A stretch of DNA of 64,000 nucleotides from Ceratodon purpureus (taxonomy: Eukaryota > Streptophyta > Bryopsida > Pseudoditrichales > Ditrichaceae). Below, piece by piece: positions 1 through 13,200 of this stretch; position 1 is the first letter of the stretch; the number at the start of each line of letters is the position of its first letter. A model generated the notes under the pieces. That model searched no databases. It was not told where the DNA came from and saw only the letters and a list, made by a program, of their open reading frames with translations. Where the stretch lies: contig CM026424.1 of the NCBI GenBank assembly GCA_014871385.1, forward strand, positions 21,738,449 through 21,802,448, read 5' to 3'. Made by a program: the position numbers and the translations under genes.

Positions 1-984
1 GATTAAATTTGTGATTAGTGATAACTTTTTAATATAATATCTTTAATCTTTGGATAATTAAATTTTTGTCAATAATGTAAAATTGAATTTGGAAGAAGTT
101 ATATGATATAATTTTAAATCAATTAACATTATTTGTTTAACTTTATTTTTTCACGTTTTAAATATAAATAAACAAACTTATTTTGATTAGTTTAATTTTA
201 ATTTTAAAATTCAATTCAATTTAATTTTGACAAGCCATAAAAGAACCAAACAAATGCAGTAGATCAGAATGTAATGAAAGCACTTCATAAAAGTATTCTT
301 CCACTCAAGCGAAAAAACAATAGAATTGAAGGTCATCAGAAGCAAATAGACGTTTTCAAGGGATAATCCGGATGTCGCTCATCCGGATGTTGCCGAGCTG
401 GATTTCATATTCCATGGACTTGGCCGCAGCCGCTACTCGCCCAAGGCCACAGTACACGCCAACTCCAATCTTGGCCCCTATCGATGCCAAGCCTAAGGAT
501 AACGCACACCAACCAATGGTATCCGGGCCTCCTATCTCCTATCGATGCAATCGCTACGCCATAAACTTCATAGAAGTATTCCTTTACTTTGCCGTCTTGG
601 GAATATCAAAAGTTCTCTGAGTTCCCCACATAAGGAACATATATGGTGCTATATACTTCAATAGCTTTGATACTAGTGAAACCTTCACAAACGTGACTAA
701 AAATAACGTGGTTCTTGCCATTCTGAACTTTATATATGTCTGGTCTCTTCATACCTTACACGGTGTATGACAAGAGGTCATTCTTGGCCCAATCTATGAC
801 AAACAACAACTGGCTAGCCTTTGTACTCATAATATAAGTCAAATCATAATTTTCCAAATATGACTTACGAGAGAAGTGCCTAAACTTTCGCAGATCATCG
901 ACAATAGGAAAAAAGGAGGCCTCTCAAACTTATTTGAATTTCTATTCGAATTTGAGCATTCGCATATACAATGCTTATCATGAG
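1..984. other. AT-rich spacer, no gene recognised
   Basis: Mostly AT-rich DNA. A GC-richer patch near 370-620 can be read on either strand but matches nothing I recognise. No RNA gene, splice-supported exon or clear repeat is visible. Confidence 0.5.
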
Positions 985-2215
985 CATTAAGTCTACTTTA
1001 TAAAAAATCCAAATTTTTTATGATATTTTCAAAAAATTCAAATGTTTTATTGAATATTGGCATTTTAAAAAGTGACTTTTAGAATAATGTTAAAACTTAC
1101 TAACTGTTGGAAAAAACAAGATTTCATATTTTATATTCTTTTTATATCTTGGTCTATTATAATTTATTTTTATTGTAATGAACTATTTCATATTTATATT
1201 TATTTTTTGTATAATACGTCCAAATTTTTCATTCAATGACTTTGTATAAAACTGCTATATTCTAATGTTTAAGATTTTAATGATATATTAAATATACATC
1301 AAAATATTTTAACAAGAATTAAAAATACTTATTCATTTTAAATTTTTAAGCTTTATTTCTTATTCATTGATGGTTGTAGAAAAATTATTTCTTATTCATT
1401 GTGGGTTGTGTGTCACCTAAAGAAGAATATCGTGTTTAATTTAGTTTTTGTGGCAAATTAAAGTGGGTGTTTTCTTGTGGAGTATTGGTAGCTTTGACAA
1501 TGACAGAGCCAATGCATTGCCATTCAAATCCTCCATATCTTTGACATTCAACGTGGGTTCAGCCATTGCTATTCTTTAGCCAATATGCCATATCTGCTTG
1601 AAGCTACCTCAACAACTCTGAAACTAGTACTCGACTACCTTTCACAAATGTGGGAAATGACTCATGAGCCTCTAGAAAATTATATTGCAAATACTCTATT
1701 TGATCTTTATCAACCCTGATACCCATATTCTTGCAGAAAATTATAGTCCGTGCGGCTTCTACCAGTGCCACCTCGTGTGGGGTGGTCATGACAATACCCT
1801 CCATCTTTTCATTTACTGACTTTATATAATGATTCATAGTTAGAAGCTCGTCGTTAATGCCTGGAAGAAAGGAATTCAATTCCAACTTTAATATTCATAT
1901 AAATAGTGCTTCTCACAGCCATCAAATCTACTTTATAAAAAACTTATAATTTTTAATATGTTTTTAAAAAATTTGATGTTTTATTAAATATTGGCATTTT
2001 AAAAAATGACTATTACTACAACATTGAAATTACTCACCGTCTGAGAAAAACAATATTTCCTGTTTTATATTCTTTTTATATCTTGGTCTATTATAATTTG
2101 ATTTTTATTGTTATAAACTATTTTATATTTGTATTCCCTTTTTTGTTTTAATATGTCCAAATTTTTCATTCAATGACTTTGTATAAAATTATAAAACTAT
2201 AACATTCAATATTTT
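985..2215. repeat. Diverged direct repeat pair (about 985-1275 and 1918-2215)
   Basis: Two stretches of about 290-300 bp share long co-linear runs, including a stretch around TATCTTGGTCTATTATAATT and another around TTTTTCATTCAATGACTTTG, with scattered substitutions and small indels. They are in the same orientation and about 640 bp apart, and enclose a short minus-strand ORF. Two old LTR-like terminal repeats of a miniature element, or a local tandem duplication, would both fit. I see no clear primer-binding site or TG...CA ends, so the class is open. Confidence 0.5.
1604..1885 (-). pseudogene. Short ORF, possible RNase H-like fragment
   Basis: A 93-codon minus-strand ORF lies between the two direct repeats. 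Its middle part (VALVEAARTIIFCKNMGIRV) has the spacing of the alpha-helix of RNase H-like domains of plant retroelements (an acidic residue, then a hydrophobic helix, K-x-x-G). No catalytic DG or D..D partner is visible in the rest, so if this reading is right it is only a remnant. It could equally be a chance ORF in AT-rich DNA. Confidence 0.25.
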
Positions 2216-2570
2216 AATAATATACTAATTATACATCATAATATTTTAATGGAATCAAATTACTTATTCATATTTAAATTTTAAAAAGTTTTGAGCACTT
2301 CGGTTTTTAGGTTTTTTAAAATTTATATTTTAAAAGATGACATTTTTAATATTTGAAATTTTAATATTTTTGCTAGTTTCTTATTATACATTTTACAATC
2401 TTATAATTTTATGATTTTATAATTTCTATGTTACAATATTCAACATTCCAATATCTTAATATTCCATCATTCTAGTATTTTATTATTGATTTGTTGATTT
2501 ATTACAATATTAATATTTCTTTTCATATTTTGTCATATTTAATTCGCCATAAAATTTCCCCTAGCTAGCC

Positions 2571-2714
2571 TTAACCGCAATTCACATCTTTCCACTTCTT
2601 TCCGCTTTCAGGTTTAAAATACATGAGTACTTGGGATGCTCTAAGAGCATCCTCAGTAAGGCTTGTACTGTAAACCTGAAAGCGGAAAGAAGTGGAAAGA
2701 CGTGAATTGCAGTT
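2571..2714. repeat. Inverted repeat / hairpin with arms of about 44 bp
   Basis: The left arm (2571-2616) and right arm (2671-2714) are near-perfect reverse complements; both hold the string CTTTCCACTTCTTTCCGCTT or its complement. The loop holds a smaller palindrome, GATGCTCTAAGAGCATC. The structure could form a long stem and looks like a foldback MITE. Confidence 0.75.
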
Positions 2715-2911
2715 CAGGCCAAGCCTGTATTCAAGCTTGTAAGCCTGTATTTTACAAGTTGAAACCTCGTTTTGGAAGGTTTTTTGGGGCAAACATGTAA
2801 ACCTGTAAACAGTTGGAATGTTTTGCTTCGGAAAGTCACTCTGGTTTGGGAGAACGACGTTCTCACGATTACAGGCTTACAGGTTTACAATACTACTGGA
2901 GATGCTCTAAG
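2641..2911. mobile_element. MITE-like element with CTAAGAGCATC-type ends
   Basis: The sequence begins CTAAGAGCATCCTCAGTA and ends TACTGGAGATGCTCTAAG, which are imperfect inverted repeats of the common plant MITE type. The interior is about 270 bp and non-coding, with a further short inverted repeat around GAGAACGACGTTCTC. It overlaps the 2571-2714 hairpin, so one may be nested in the other. No transposase is present. Confidence 0.5.
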
Positions 2912-3199
2912 ACATACTATCACTGCATAGCCTACTCCATGAAAATAGGACCTATTGTGGCATACTCTGGTTTGCTCAGAGAAGTGAGATTACTGGCCGT
3001 AGTGTACTACCTGCTTGATTCCTAAATTTCGCAAGCAGTTACAAAGACATGCAAGTACCAGTGAAAACTCACGTCAATGACTAAGAGCCCACTTATGATC
3101 GCAACTTTCCATTACAACAGTTCATTAACAAAGAGTTTCCATGCATGAAAAACACATGTCTGCAAATCTTGAGTCGTAGGCTATGCTAGGTAGAGTATT

Positions 3200-6143
3200 G
3201 GGCTTTTTTAGTTCCTAAATTGCGGCCGGACGGGTTGGAGAGATGAGGTACTGCTAAGGTCTCTGAATTTCCTGGTGAGGTGAGAGGTGGGGAGTTAGCC
3301 GTTGTGGAAGGGTGTGTGTTCTATCAAGGCTGGGCTTGCAGATGCCCCACAAACACACACAAGCAGTAGGTTTCAGGTGTTTGTGACGGTGCTAAGAGTG
3401 TTGAAGGGGCGGTTGCTAGTGTTTCGATTCAGATCTGTTACTGCTAGTGGAGTGAGTGCTCACGTTAAGGGCAAGTACTGTGCAGTCTGAAGAGCTGGGC
3501 TTCCGTTGGAAGTATTGTACCCAGAACTCGCCCTCTTCACCTTGCTGTCCAGATCTGCTTCTGTAACTACTGCAACCGAGTCGAAGTAGCAGAGCACCTA
3601 GGATCCAAACACCTTAGAACTCACCACCACGGATCCAAACCAGGACCATACTCCCTGTCAAGATAGATCACATTCCAAAGTAGAGGTCTTGTCGACCTCT
3701 CAGATTACACATCACCCTCTTCATTCTCCTTGCTCTTGATACTACCTGCTTCCTTTCCACTCCTTCAGTTGCTATACAACTCTGCAACATCCTAGATACA
3801 CAGTCCGAGAGTAGCCACAGAAATCAATCTTCACCATGATCCGATTTTTTCGGATCTTGCACTCACCCACCAGTAGCCACCACTGATATCGCCACCGCAC
3901 CTAGCTCAGTCACACACCACCGTCATCACACAACCACGCAACGGAGTCTTACACAGTCACCGCAGCGCCTAGAAACGACCACTGATGCTTGGAGAGCTTC
4001 ACTCCGGAGCCTACCCAAGCGCTGCCTGCACATATCTGAAGCCTACTTGGAGCTCACCTCGTGTCTCTGCTTTGCCTGGAGACTGCCAGAGCCCACTTGG
4101 AGCGCTGTCAATGCCATCTGCTTAGGAAGCATCACCACCAAATCCTTGGCGACAGCAAATCTACCTGCAAACAACGGCACCTTGCAACCTTCAGGTAAGT
4201 TTACGCAACCTTTTCTCAGCAACTCACATACATGCTCCTTAAGTCGAAATTTCGATTTCACACACCACGCTTGTGAACATATTTGCAATTTTCATAGAAG
4301 TGAGTTTATTAAAAATAGAGTTAAGCTATCCATCCTAGGCCGTTGCAGCTTGTTAGGAAACAACTCTAACGTGCAGATACTACAAAGAAAAGCATCTACC
4401 TCTGCGCCAAATAATACCAGGAGATCAGGAACGCTATCAAAGAGCTGGCTGCGAAATCCCCTGCACCCAGCAATCAAAGTGCACATTTCAGAAAATGCAA
4501 CCCCAGCAAGCAGAACGCAACGCAGTAGAGAAGACGAGCACCAAAAACCCAAGGTGACATATCAATCACAACTAGGTATGCTACCAACTGACGGCACTCG
4601 GCAACACCACAGCCGGTTGGAGCAAGAGATTCACGACGGAGAACTCTCACTTGCATTCAACAGCAGACAGGTAAGTTCTCACTATCCACTTCAATTACGA
4701 AAATTCAAAAAATAACTCAACTAGGCACATAAACAGAAAACGATCCATACACAAAATCCTGCACCTTGCTTGTCTTCGTAGTAGGGAGGGTTGGGGAGTA
4801 AACCGTAGAAATTCTACAGCTGCCTGGCAGCGCCATAGCTGGTCGACCCCTTGTGCCCTTGCATCAAGCTTGCTACGAATCCACCTTCATCGAATTTTGC
4901 AGCTGCGTGTGCTACAACTTCACCAAGCCCCGCAGAATTCCTGTGCTTTTACATCGAACCTGCTGCAACTTAACCCACCGCAGCGGCACCAGGTAAGCTC
5001 TTCCCAAAACTCCTCTCTTTTTAGTACAAGCTACTCATTCGGCAAACGCTGGAATAGTTCACCTGCGAGTCGGCGGGCTGGAGCAGTTCGTCGCAGCTCA
5101 TCCGGCGAAAGCTGGAGCAGTTCATCTGCAAATCCCGATCTACAAGTAAGCCCTCTCACCCTCTCGCAAATCTGTTTTCATAAAAAGACTCTAGAAAAAT
5201 TAAACACACCACATCACTTAGATCCAAACCACTTCGAGTTGTCCTTTAAACATAAACAAAACTACATTACACACATAAAAAGAACCATTCTTGCACAACC
5301 TTGTACCTGGGAGTGGAGAGGGTTTCCAGGCCCTGCGGCAAAAATCAATACCTTCGCTGCAAACGGAGAGGAGCCCTTGAGAGCCGCTTGTCAGCCCTTG
5401 CGATCACAGCATTACCACACCAAAAAGAAGGAGATCACAGGTAAGTACCCAAACCCTAACTCACTATCTAAATTAATTCCCTGTGTGCTTCAAGTGAAAA
5501 ATGCTTACCCATTTTCTTAACAACACACCTTACGTGGAAACAAAGCACTAACCTACACCTCGAGAACTTGCTTTAGCACCTTGCTGCAGGATTTCGTAGC
5601 AGCACCCCTACTCAAAACCAGAATCAAGGAACGGGAAGAAGAAGTGGTACATATCGCAAGCAGTGCACTCACGCCTCAACTACACTTCACCGATCACAAG
5701 GCGTTCACAACGCTCCAACTGGGAACAGAAGCTGTTAAGAAGAGAATCACAGAAGCTGTGAAGAGCAGCGAACTCGTAAGAGACCCCCGACAACCTGCGC
5801 CCTGTTCCTAGGTCGCCAGGTCCCCAACACCTCGCAGCCATCAATAAAGAGTCGTCACCAGCAAACGCCCTCGTCACACAAGGCACACCACCAAGCTCTC
5901 CACAACAATAAGAGAAACCGAGCGCACCATCACCGGATTGAGCACTGCAGGCGTCTTAGGCGTCTTTCACTGCGCTCGTGGCACCTCCCCTACCGGAGCA
6001 GAAAACCCCGCCTTTCAAACAAGAAATTGGAGCAACCCCATCAACTCGTCACCAAACAACGCAACTCGGAAATCGCCGCTTCTCAAGAGAGGGGTGTTTC
6101 TGAACACCCAGCCGCCGTCCACACAACTCTCACGCCAGCCAAG
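3200..6143 (+). other. C-rich leader with repeated splice-donor-like sites
   Basis: This 2.9-kb stretch upstream of the 6.1-kb ORF is unusually rich in C and A on the plus strand and holds several open but low-complexity frames that I do not regard as genes. GTAAGT or GTAAGC preceded by CAG or CAA recurs near 4196, 4671, 4991, 5145 and 5438, and again inside the ORF near 6434. This looks like the spliced or tandemly built 5' leader of a retroelement-like transcript. No conserved protein domain is visible. Confidence 0.4.
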
Positions 6144-8003
6144 ATGGCTTCTTCATCTCGTGACCGAAGAGTGTACGTGACGGAAGAAGAAATGGAGAAA
6201 GCCAGGGTGGAGCATACGAGAGTTGCGGCACACATGGCCTGCTTCGGCCCCGAGGAGGACACTGTGATGCTGGACACACCAACTCAGAGCCTCAAGAGGG
6301 TTTCAGCCGACAAAGCCAAGGAGCAGAATCTTACAAACGCCAGCCAAGGCAAGAGATCGAGGGAAGCTCCAGAGACTGCACCAACAAATGTGCCGAAGCA
6401 AGCCTCCCCCATGAGAGTTGTCGTATCAAATCAGGTAAGTCCCCTAAAACTGTGGCTTGGTTTTGAAGCAATGGAAGAAATTGCACAAGACATGGGCCAG
6501 GAAGCTCTGTTCAGTGGAGAGACAACAACTAATCGCATCCTCCGTGGGATACCACCGGCTGAAGCTGCAGAGTTAGAGAAAGCTGATGTAGCATTTCCTA
6601 GAGTGCCACAGCTCCGCTACCCAAGTAAGAGACCTGATGGTCTTGAAGGTCAGCACCTAAACCTTACCCAAATACCAAGTGATATTCCAATTGACCCTTT
6701 GACAAGCCTCTCATTAGACTTTCATGTGGCTATACATTTTCAAATTCCTCTTGCTCCTCTTTTCCATAACCAAGTCAAAGAGCTAGTTAGAAAAAGATAG
6801 GAGCATATGAATATCCCACTTGGTTCTCACATTATTGAGCCAATTTCCATCTTGTGCATGAGTGTTAAAAGAGGTGGAGAAAAAGGAGTTTGGACTAGAA
6901 TTGCCAAACTCCATCTTCTCCACCCCGAAATTGATGGGGTGGCATTGTTGAAGGGTCTTAGGCCATTCATTTTGCAAATTGACCCCGAATCACCCCATGG
7001 CACCCTTCGAAAGGTATGTAAGTCTTACTATTCGATTGCAAGAAATACTAACCTCTCTATCAAGATTACTAGTGACAATCTTGTTGATGTCCCCTCCCAC
7101 TCTCTTTTCAAAGATATCTTAGAAAGTAGCTTTAGGAGTGGCCACAAATTCGAAATTGTGGAGGTGCAAAAGGGTACCTCCAACAATCATGCTTACATTG
7201 TAGCCCCTACACCTTCACAAGCCAAGAAATTCAAAGAGCTTCAATTGTCAACAAATCAAGAAATTTTGGAGGCTCATGTGAAGAAGGGGCCCTCCCTCTC
7301 ATTTGAGCAAAAGCTAAGGAAAGATGCTCTAACCTTAACTCTCTACAATCTTCTCGTTTTGATGAGCATTGATGACATAACCCTTGCCATTCACAATGAG
7401 TTAGGCACCAAAAATGTTGTTTCAGTATGGTTTCACAAGCACAATGGTCTTAGGCACAATGGTAGTGCTAATGTAGAATGCCTAAACCCCTTTGTTTACC
7501 GTAAGTTTGTGGGAAAAGAGATGAAAATTGGTGTGTACCATGTGGAAATTACCGCACACCGTCGAAGTCTAGAAGGTAGTGAAAAACCTTCAAAGGAACT
7601 TTTGGTCAAGTTTGGATTTGAAGACACTAATACTTGTTTGGTTAATATTGTGGAAGCAATTCAAAACCAAACCCAAGGTGTAGTAAAAGGTGATGTTCTT
7701 ACCTTGATGAAGGAAGCTATTGAAGATGGCAACAAGAAGCTTAAGATGGAGTTGCACAAGGACATGAAGACTTTGAAGGATGATATTGTCAAGGAGGCTT
7801 ACAACTACGCGGATGAAATCAATGAGAAATTGAAAAAGCAAATGCTTGACATCCAAAGTACTTTGGCTTTGGCACTCAATGGAATGCAACAAATTACCGG
7901 CTTGGTAAGTCCCAACCTTTTACTCAAGGATAAGCCAAATGGGGAGTGGTCACCAACCGCCAAGGTAAAAAGTATTTACTGCAATATTATTCCGTATACG
8001 TAG
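6144..8003 (+). pseudogene. Retroelement-like ORF with coiled-coil tail, one in-frame TAG
   Basis: One reading frame runs from an ATG in good context (AAGATGGCT) to 8003, broken only by a TAG at 6798-6800. The first ~218 codons are charged and low in hydrophobics. The next ~400 codons look like a folded domain (about 6807-7620), followed by a heptad-like Lys/Glu-rich helix (about 7680-7900) typical of coiled coils. I do not recognise the family. Its size, the single long frame and the coiled coil recall ORF1-type nucleic-acid-binding proteins of LINEs, but no RNA-recognition motif or zinc knuckle is evident and no reverse transcriptase follows. Donor-like sites at 6434, 7902 and about 7963 allow a spliced gene instead. 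The break could be decay, read-through, or an exon edge. Confidence 0.4.
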
Positions 8004-8059
8004 TTGTATTTAGAAATAGTATTATACATTTAGAATATACTAGGAAAAATACAAAATAT

Positions 8060-9850
8060 TATAGTATTTTGCAATGTTTTGAATACTGGGTGTAAGTACA
8101 CTAGACCCCATACACTTTGGGCAAAATGCTGTTGTACTTGATGTATAGAGGAGTACAATATTGTACCTATAGTTCTAGCATCGGAGCATTTGAACCGTTA
8201 GATGTAGATCGTGGGGGTTAGTTCCATGGATCTAGATCCACCAATGACGATGGAGGGTTCCCTGACATGCCACGTGCTCATCAGGTTGGACGTACATGCG
8301 GTTTGCTATTGCTGGTATATTAGTAGGTGGGGCATCTGACTTGGCAAACGGATCCGAGGTGGAATCCTAGGTTCAGGGTGGAAGAAAAGTCTGGTACTCA
8401 ACTTTTCATCCTAATAAGGCATTCGGAGAAGAAAAAATATTTGGTAGTTTGTTTTAATTAGGCTCAAAGGTATGGTTTTGTTAAATCAAAGTGCGTTTTT
8501 GTGGATGATGGCTGGATGAAATTACATTAGAACCATGTTTTAACTTTCCAAATTACCATTATACATGTATAATGATAAAAAGGAATATGTTATATTTTTT
8601 GGTGCGTCTTTTTAGACACACATCATTGTTATATTATAATATAAAGCTCTATCGTAACCTAAAATGGTTGAGGATTGGATGATTATCAATTATTATTCGT
8701 GAATTCTACCAAATTTTGGAACATAATTATTTGAAACATATGTAGACGTAGATCTATATAACAATACACTGTATAGTATTCATATCCACTGCCATATTTA
8801 GTATTAGAATTTTGTTTACATTAATTCTAAGATTTTAGTTGGAAATGACCAAGCATATAGAGTACTAAAAATATGTAGGATATAAAATTCAAATTAGGGG
8901 TACGGTATAATGAGAAATATCACCAAGTATTTATTGTTATCACAATAAAATTTATGAAGCATGTACAAGAAAAATTGATTAAGGTATACGAATATATTCA
9001 TTATCTATGAAAGCATAGAAACTAAACCGTATTTAAATTAAATTGGGTCCATAGTAATTACATATTGTTTTAATATTTGGTTAATTTTAAGGTTATTTAT
9101 AAACCCATATAAATTTCATATACTTCAGTGAATAATTAAAATATAGGTGTTAGGGTCTGCCTATAGTTGTATATAATATTCAAATTGTTCTAATGGTTTA
9201 AACTTGGCAACTAAGGATGTAATAATATTTTTATACAACGTTATTAAAAAAAAAAAACTGTACTTCTATTTTTCTTAGAAGCATGTTCAATTTATACATA
9301 TAAAATAAATCAAAACACTGGAAAGATTTATATTTCTTTATTAATCCACTTAATATTACATTCCATGGAATTCACTTCAATTAATTTAAACCAGAGCTTG
9401 CAAGTCTATCCATATACATGGCCAAATATGTATGAAATGGGCTAATCAAGAGAATTAAATCGCAACAATATTTATCTACTATAATTATTTGATACCCATT
9501 ATTTTGTTGGTGATTTTTCTTCACTAGTTAAAATATGTAACTTAAAGATGGTAAATAAAGTAAAGTATGAAATTTTTAGACGTCCATTAAAGATGATGGA
9601 CTTCCATAAGTGATTTTGTAGATAAAGGATTAAAGGCACACCATTTATTACTGATGGCAATGTGAAATAAACATATGTTCAATGTATATAAATACACTAG
9701 TAATCTCAAACAAAGATAAGATGGCACTTCCTTCCTCTAATGAATGTGAGATAAATAAATTACATAATTTAATTTTCAATTAGGTACATTACATAGATTT
9801 ATTTTTAATTTTCCTAGATTTTATTAAGAAGCAACAATTATAGTTACGGA
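8060..9850. other. AT-rich spacer, no gene recognised
   Basis: No convincing ORF, RNA gene or repeat was found here. The composition is strongly AT-rich, with scattered poly-A and poly-T, and changes sharply to GC-rich near 9850. Confidence 0.55.
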
Positions 9851-9894
9851 AAGGTTGGGCCGGTTAGTGAAGGATAAGGCGTCACTTCTTCAGT

Positions 9895-10227
9895 TTGAGT
9901 AACCGGTGGTTGCAGGTGGCGGGAAGGTGGTGACCGGTGGCCGACGGTCTGCCGGTTGCGCCGGTCTTAGTTTGTTGGTTATGACCGGTGACGGCAGGTT
10001 TAGGAAGAGCAACGACCGGTGACCGGCGGTGGTCATCGTCTTCCCTCCTTCACGCGCGGGAAGGAGTGGACTTTGGTTTTTCCAATTCTTCCGAGGTCGT
10101 CTCTCTCCAGCGATGGCGCAGCCTCTCTCGCACGCGTAGGGTTTAGGGGTTTTGTTTGGAGTGAAGGGTGAGAAGTGGAGGGTAAGGGTGGTTGGAGAGC
10201 TTAGGGTTTGGTGCAGGGGCGATTGCC
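9895..10227 (+). promoter_or_regulatory. GC-rich upstream block with repeated ACCGGT motifs
   Basis: Just upstream of the RING gene, ACCGGT and near variants recur at about 9900, 9931, 9981, 10014 and 10020, in a region that ends in TAGGGTTTAGGG-like telo-box sequence (about 10136-10150). It sits where the promoter and 5' leader of the 10,228 gene should be. It resembles in position, not in sequence, the GC blocks at 54.5 and 62 kb. Confidence 0.4.
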
Positions 10228-13200
10228 ATGGCGGGGCGCATTGGCAGCACGCGTTTTGGGAGCACACAGAGCGGGCGCAAGGTGGGAAGGAGAGAATCAG
10301 CTCCAGCTTCCACCATGGAGGACGATGGTGTGGAGACCAGCAGGGAGTTCGAGGCGGCGGGCTCCGACAGTGATGGGGAGAAGACGAAGACGCCGGGAGG
10401 GAAGGTAAAAGCGAGACCGCGCCGGCCAATGAAGAAGGGTGATGCGAAGTCAAAGCCGGCGTTCTCGAGGGTGCAGGATGTTGATGCCGAGATCTCGAGG
10501 TTACGAGCTCCACCGAAAGAGCTCAGTCGGGAAGATTTCATGGCAGCGTACCCGAAGCTGCCGAGTGTAGGAGATAACCCTCACCGTTTTCGTAAGGATA
10601 CGGTGAGCCAGAGTTTGATGAAGGAGCTGTTCGGGGCTGCTTACGGAGACAACGGCCGCCAAGGGTACGCGTGGGCTGCTTGCAAAGAAGCAAATGTTGT
10701 GAAGCGAATCGAGTATCTGCATCCAATACTCTATCAACACCCACCCCTCGCCATACCTCAGTACCTGAAGATTAGATTCGCCGAAGGAGTGGCGATGGAG
10801 TACGAGAAGGGAGCTGGATTTGTGGATTGGTGTGCGTTTGGAGCAGAGACCAACAAGAGACAGCGGAACAGATACAAGCAGGATTTGGGGAAGTTGATGG
10901 CGCTGCGCAGAACCTTTGAGGAGGAGAAACCGCTGGAGGTTCGGGGGAGGGAATGGCGGGCTATAAAACTAGAGCCAGGAGCGAGCTCCACACCGACGTC
11001 GAGGGGAGGTGGGGCAGGGTTTGGAGGTGATCAGATGTGGGAGAGGAGGACGAAGTCGAGGTTGGGGGAATCAGGGGATTCGGGGGTCTCAATTGAGGGG
11101 GAGGGAACTGAGGTGCAACGAGGTGGACAATGGACCCAAGCTTCAGTTCTGGAGCGTCGTGAGGAGATTCAGGAGGTGATGACCTTGATGGCGGTGGAGA
11201 TGTCGGCAACGAAAATGGAAGAGAAGACCGCGGCTGAGAAGAGAGACAGATGTAGGGTGGATATGCAGCAGTCAGAGTGCTTGATACAGAGCTACCAGCG
11301 GCAATTGGAGGATAAGGCTAAGAGAATTGAAGTGCTAAAAGGCGATGGAGTGGCTGTGGAGAGAGAGGTGATAAAGATGGAGGGCATTCAGGAGCAGCTT
11401 GCGGATGAGGAGGAGAGGCTATGTAAATTTGCGACTGATTTCCAATCTGCAGAGACCGATTTCTTGAACATAGTCGCTGGGGCAGAAGGTCGTGGATTAG
11501 CATTGGAGAATCTGAAGCAAGAGTTGCTTCAACTGAGGAGGGGGAAGAATATAGGTACCTTCTGGCCTCGTCCAGTGGTATACCTAGAAGACAATGGCTC
11601 AAACGAATCCGAAGACAATACCTTCTTGAGTATTACGGTTTGCTCATTGTGTCTCTTTCCATTTCCATTGAGTGATATTGTTGATTCCTCGTGTAGGCAC
11701 TTGTACCATCCATTTTGTGCATCGGTCTTGTTTATGAATGGAAACAAGTGTTTGGCACGAGGATGCCAACAACTCTGTCACCCTGAGTGGCATCGAAGCT
11801 TCGGTTGGGGGGAACCAAGTGCGGAAATGTTGCAGAGGGCTCGAATGCTGGGTTGTGCTGAGGAGAGGAAGAAGGTGTTCAAAGTGAGAATGGATGCCGC
11901 AAAGGAAACTTCGCCTACAGTAGGTGAGTATTCCTATTCCTTTGCTGAGTCTTCATTTCCTTCCTAAATAGACTCTGTAGAGCTCAACCACCGAAGACTG
12001 GAATTCTATATAATGTATGCAGAAAACTTAAGTACGCTTAGTGCCAGAGTTCCCTTATGCTACATTTATAATTTCTGACATGTACATGTGCGTACACTTT
12101 GAATTGTTATTCGGGGTTAGAGTACTCCTGTAACGATTGGAAGATGTAAGACTTGTATTCCTTGTGATTGAGGATACTGATCATAGGTACTATGATTCAT
12201 GTACCGCATGCGCATCTTATTATCGGATTACATAACATTTGTCTATTGGTACGCCTTGTACACTTGAGGTAAGTCATACGTCTCTTACACTGTACTTATT
12301 ATACGCACGTAGTGTACATTCCCTGATCTGTCCTAATCTTTGAAGTAGTTGATTTTATCATGGTTGTACATTACCTTGTAACATTTGTAGAATGTGTACG
12401 AGGTCAGAGTTTCATTTGTAAAGTTTGTACAAACATCTGCTGTATCGTTTATCTAATGTACGTGCATTGTAGAAATCAGAAGTACATTGCATATTGTACA
12501 AGTGTTCCGAGTGTATTTTACGTACTCTCGGATGTATTCCTTATACAATTAGAATGTACTAGAAGAGATACTTGCAGTACCCATATTTTGCGCAGTTCAG
12601 GTACAAGTACTTTTTTAGCTGATTAGTAGTATATGTATATTTTTAGGTATTCTTTGTACAAAAGACTGTACTAGAGGTGCTAATTATACCCAATTCTGAG
12701 TTAAATCTTCGTTGTGTGCCTTACGGTTTTCTGTTGGCATGTTTCAGAGATAGCATCCCAATTGTTTGCACTGGCAACATCAGAGATCTCTCCTGCCAAC
12801 TTTACCGAGGGAGATGCGAGTCAAGCTGTTTGTACCTCAGCCAAGGTAAGTGAGGTCAGTGGGAAGACGAGAGCCTTGGCTATTGAAGGCGAAGAACCAC
12901 AGATGACGACGCCGATCGAGTCTCGGAAAAGAACTGGTGCAGAGAAGAAAAGCACTGGGAAGCGTCAGAAGTCTGACGTCATTTCGTTTGAGTGTTTGGA
13001 GGGACAAGGGGGTCGTAGAATAATTGCAGAGGCTGACCTTGATTCAGAAGAGGAGACGGATGGGGAAGACGAACACAAAGTTATTGGTACACTGCCCTCG
13101 AGCTCAGGTACCACAGAGGACTCGGACGGTGACGATGGCGACTCGGATGGTGAGAAGTCTGTGGATTCGGGTGAGCAAGCAGGAGGGCAAGGTGATGAAC

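Noticed and set aside
372-620. 82-codon ORF, and a Gly/Ala-rich reading on the opposite strand
   Set aside because: No conserved motif I can name on either strand, and no splice partner.
4047-5811. Several ORFs of 60-222 codons in the C-rich leader
   Set aside because: Low-complexity, His/Ser/Gln-rich frames crossing splice-donor-like sites; no domain visible.
9890-10541. Long minus-strand ORFs opposite the RING gene start
   Set aside because: Pro/Ser-rich shadows of a GC-rich coding exon.
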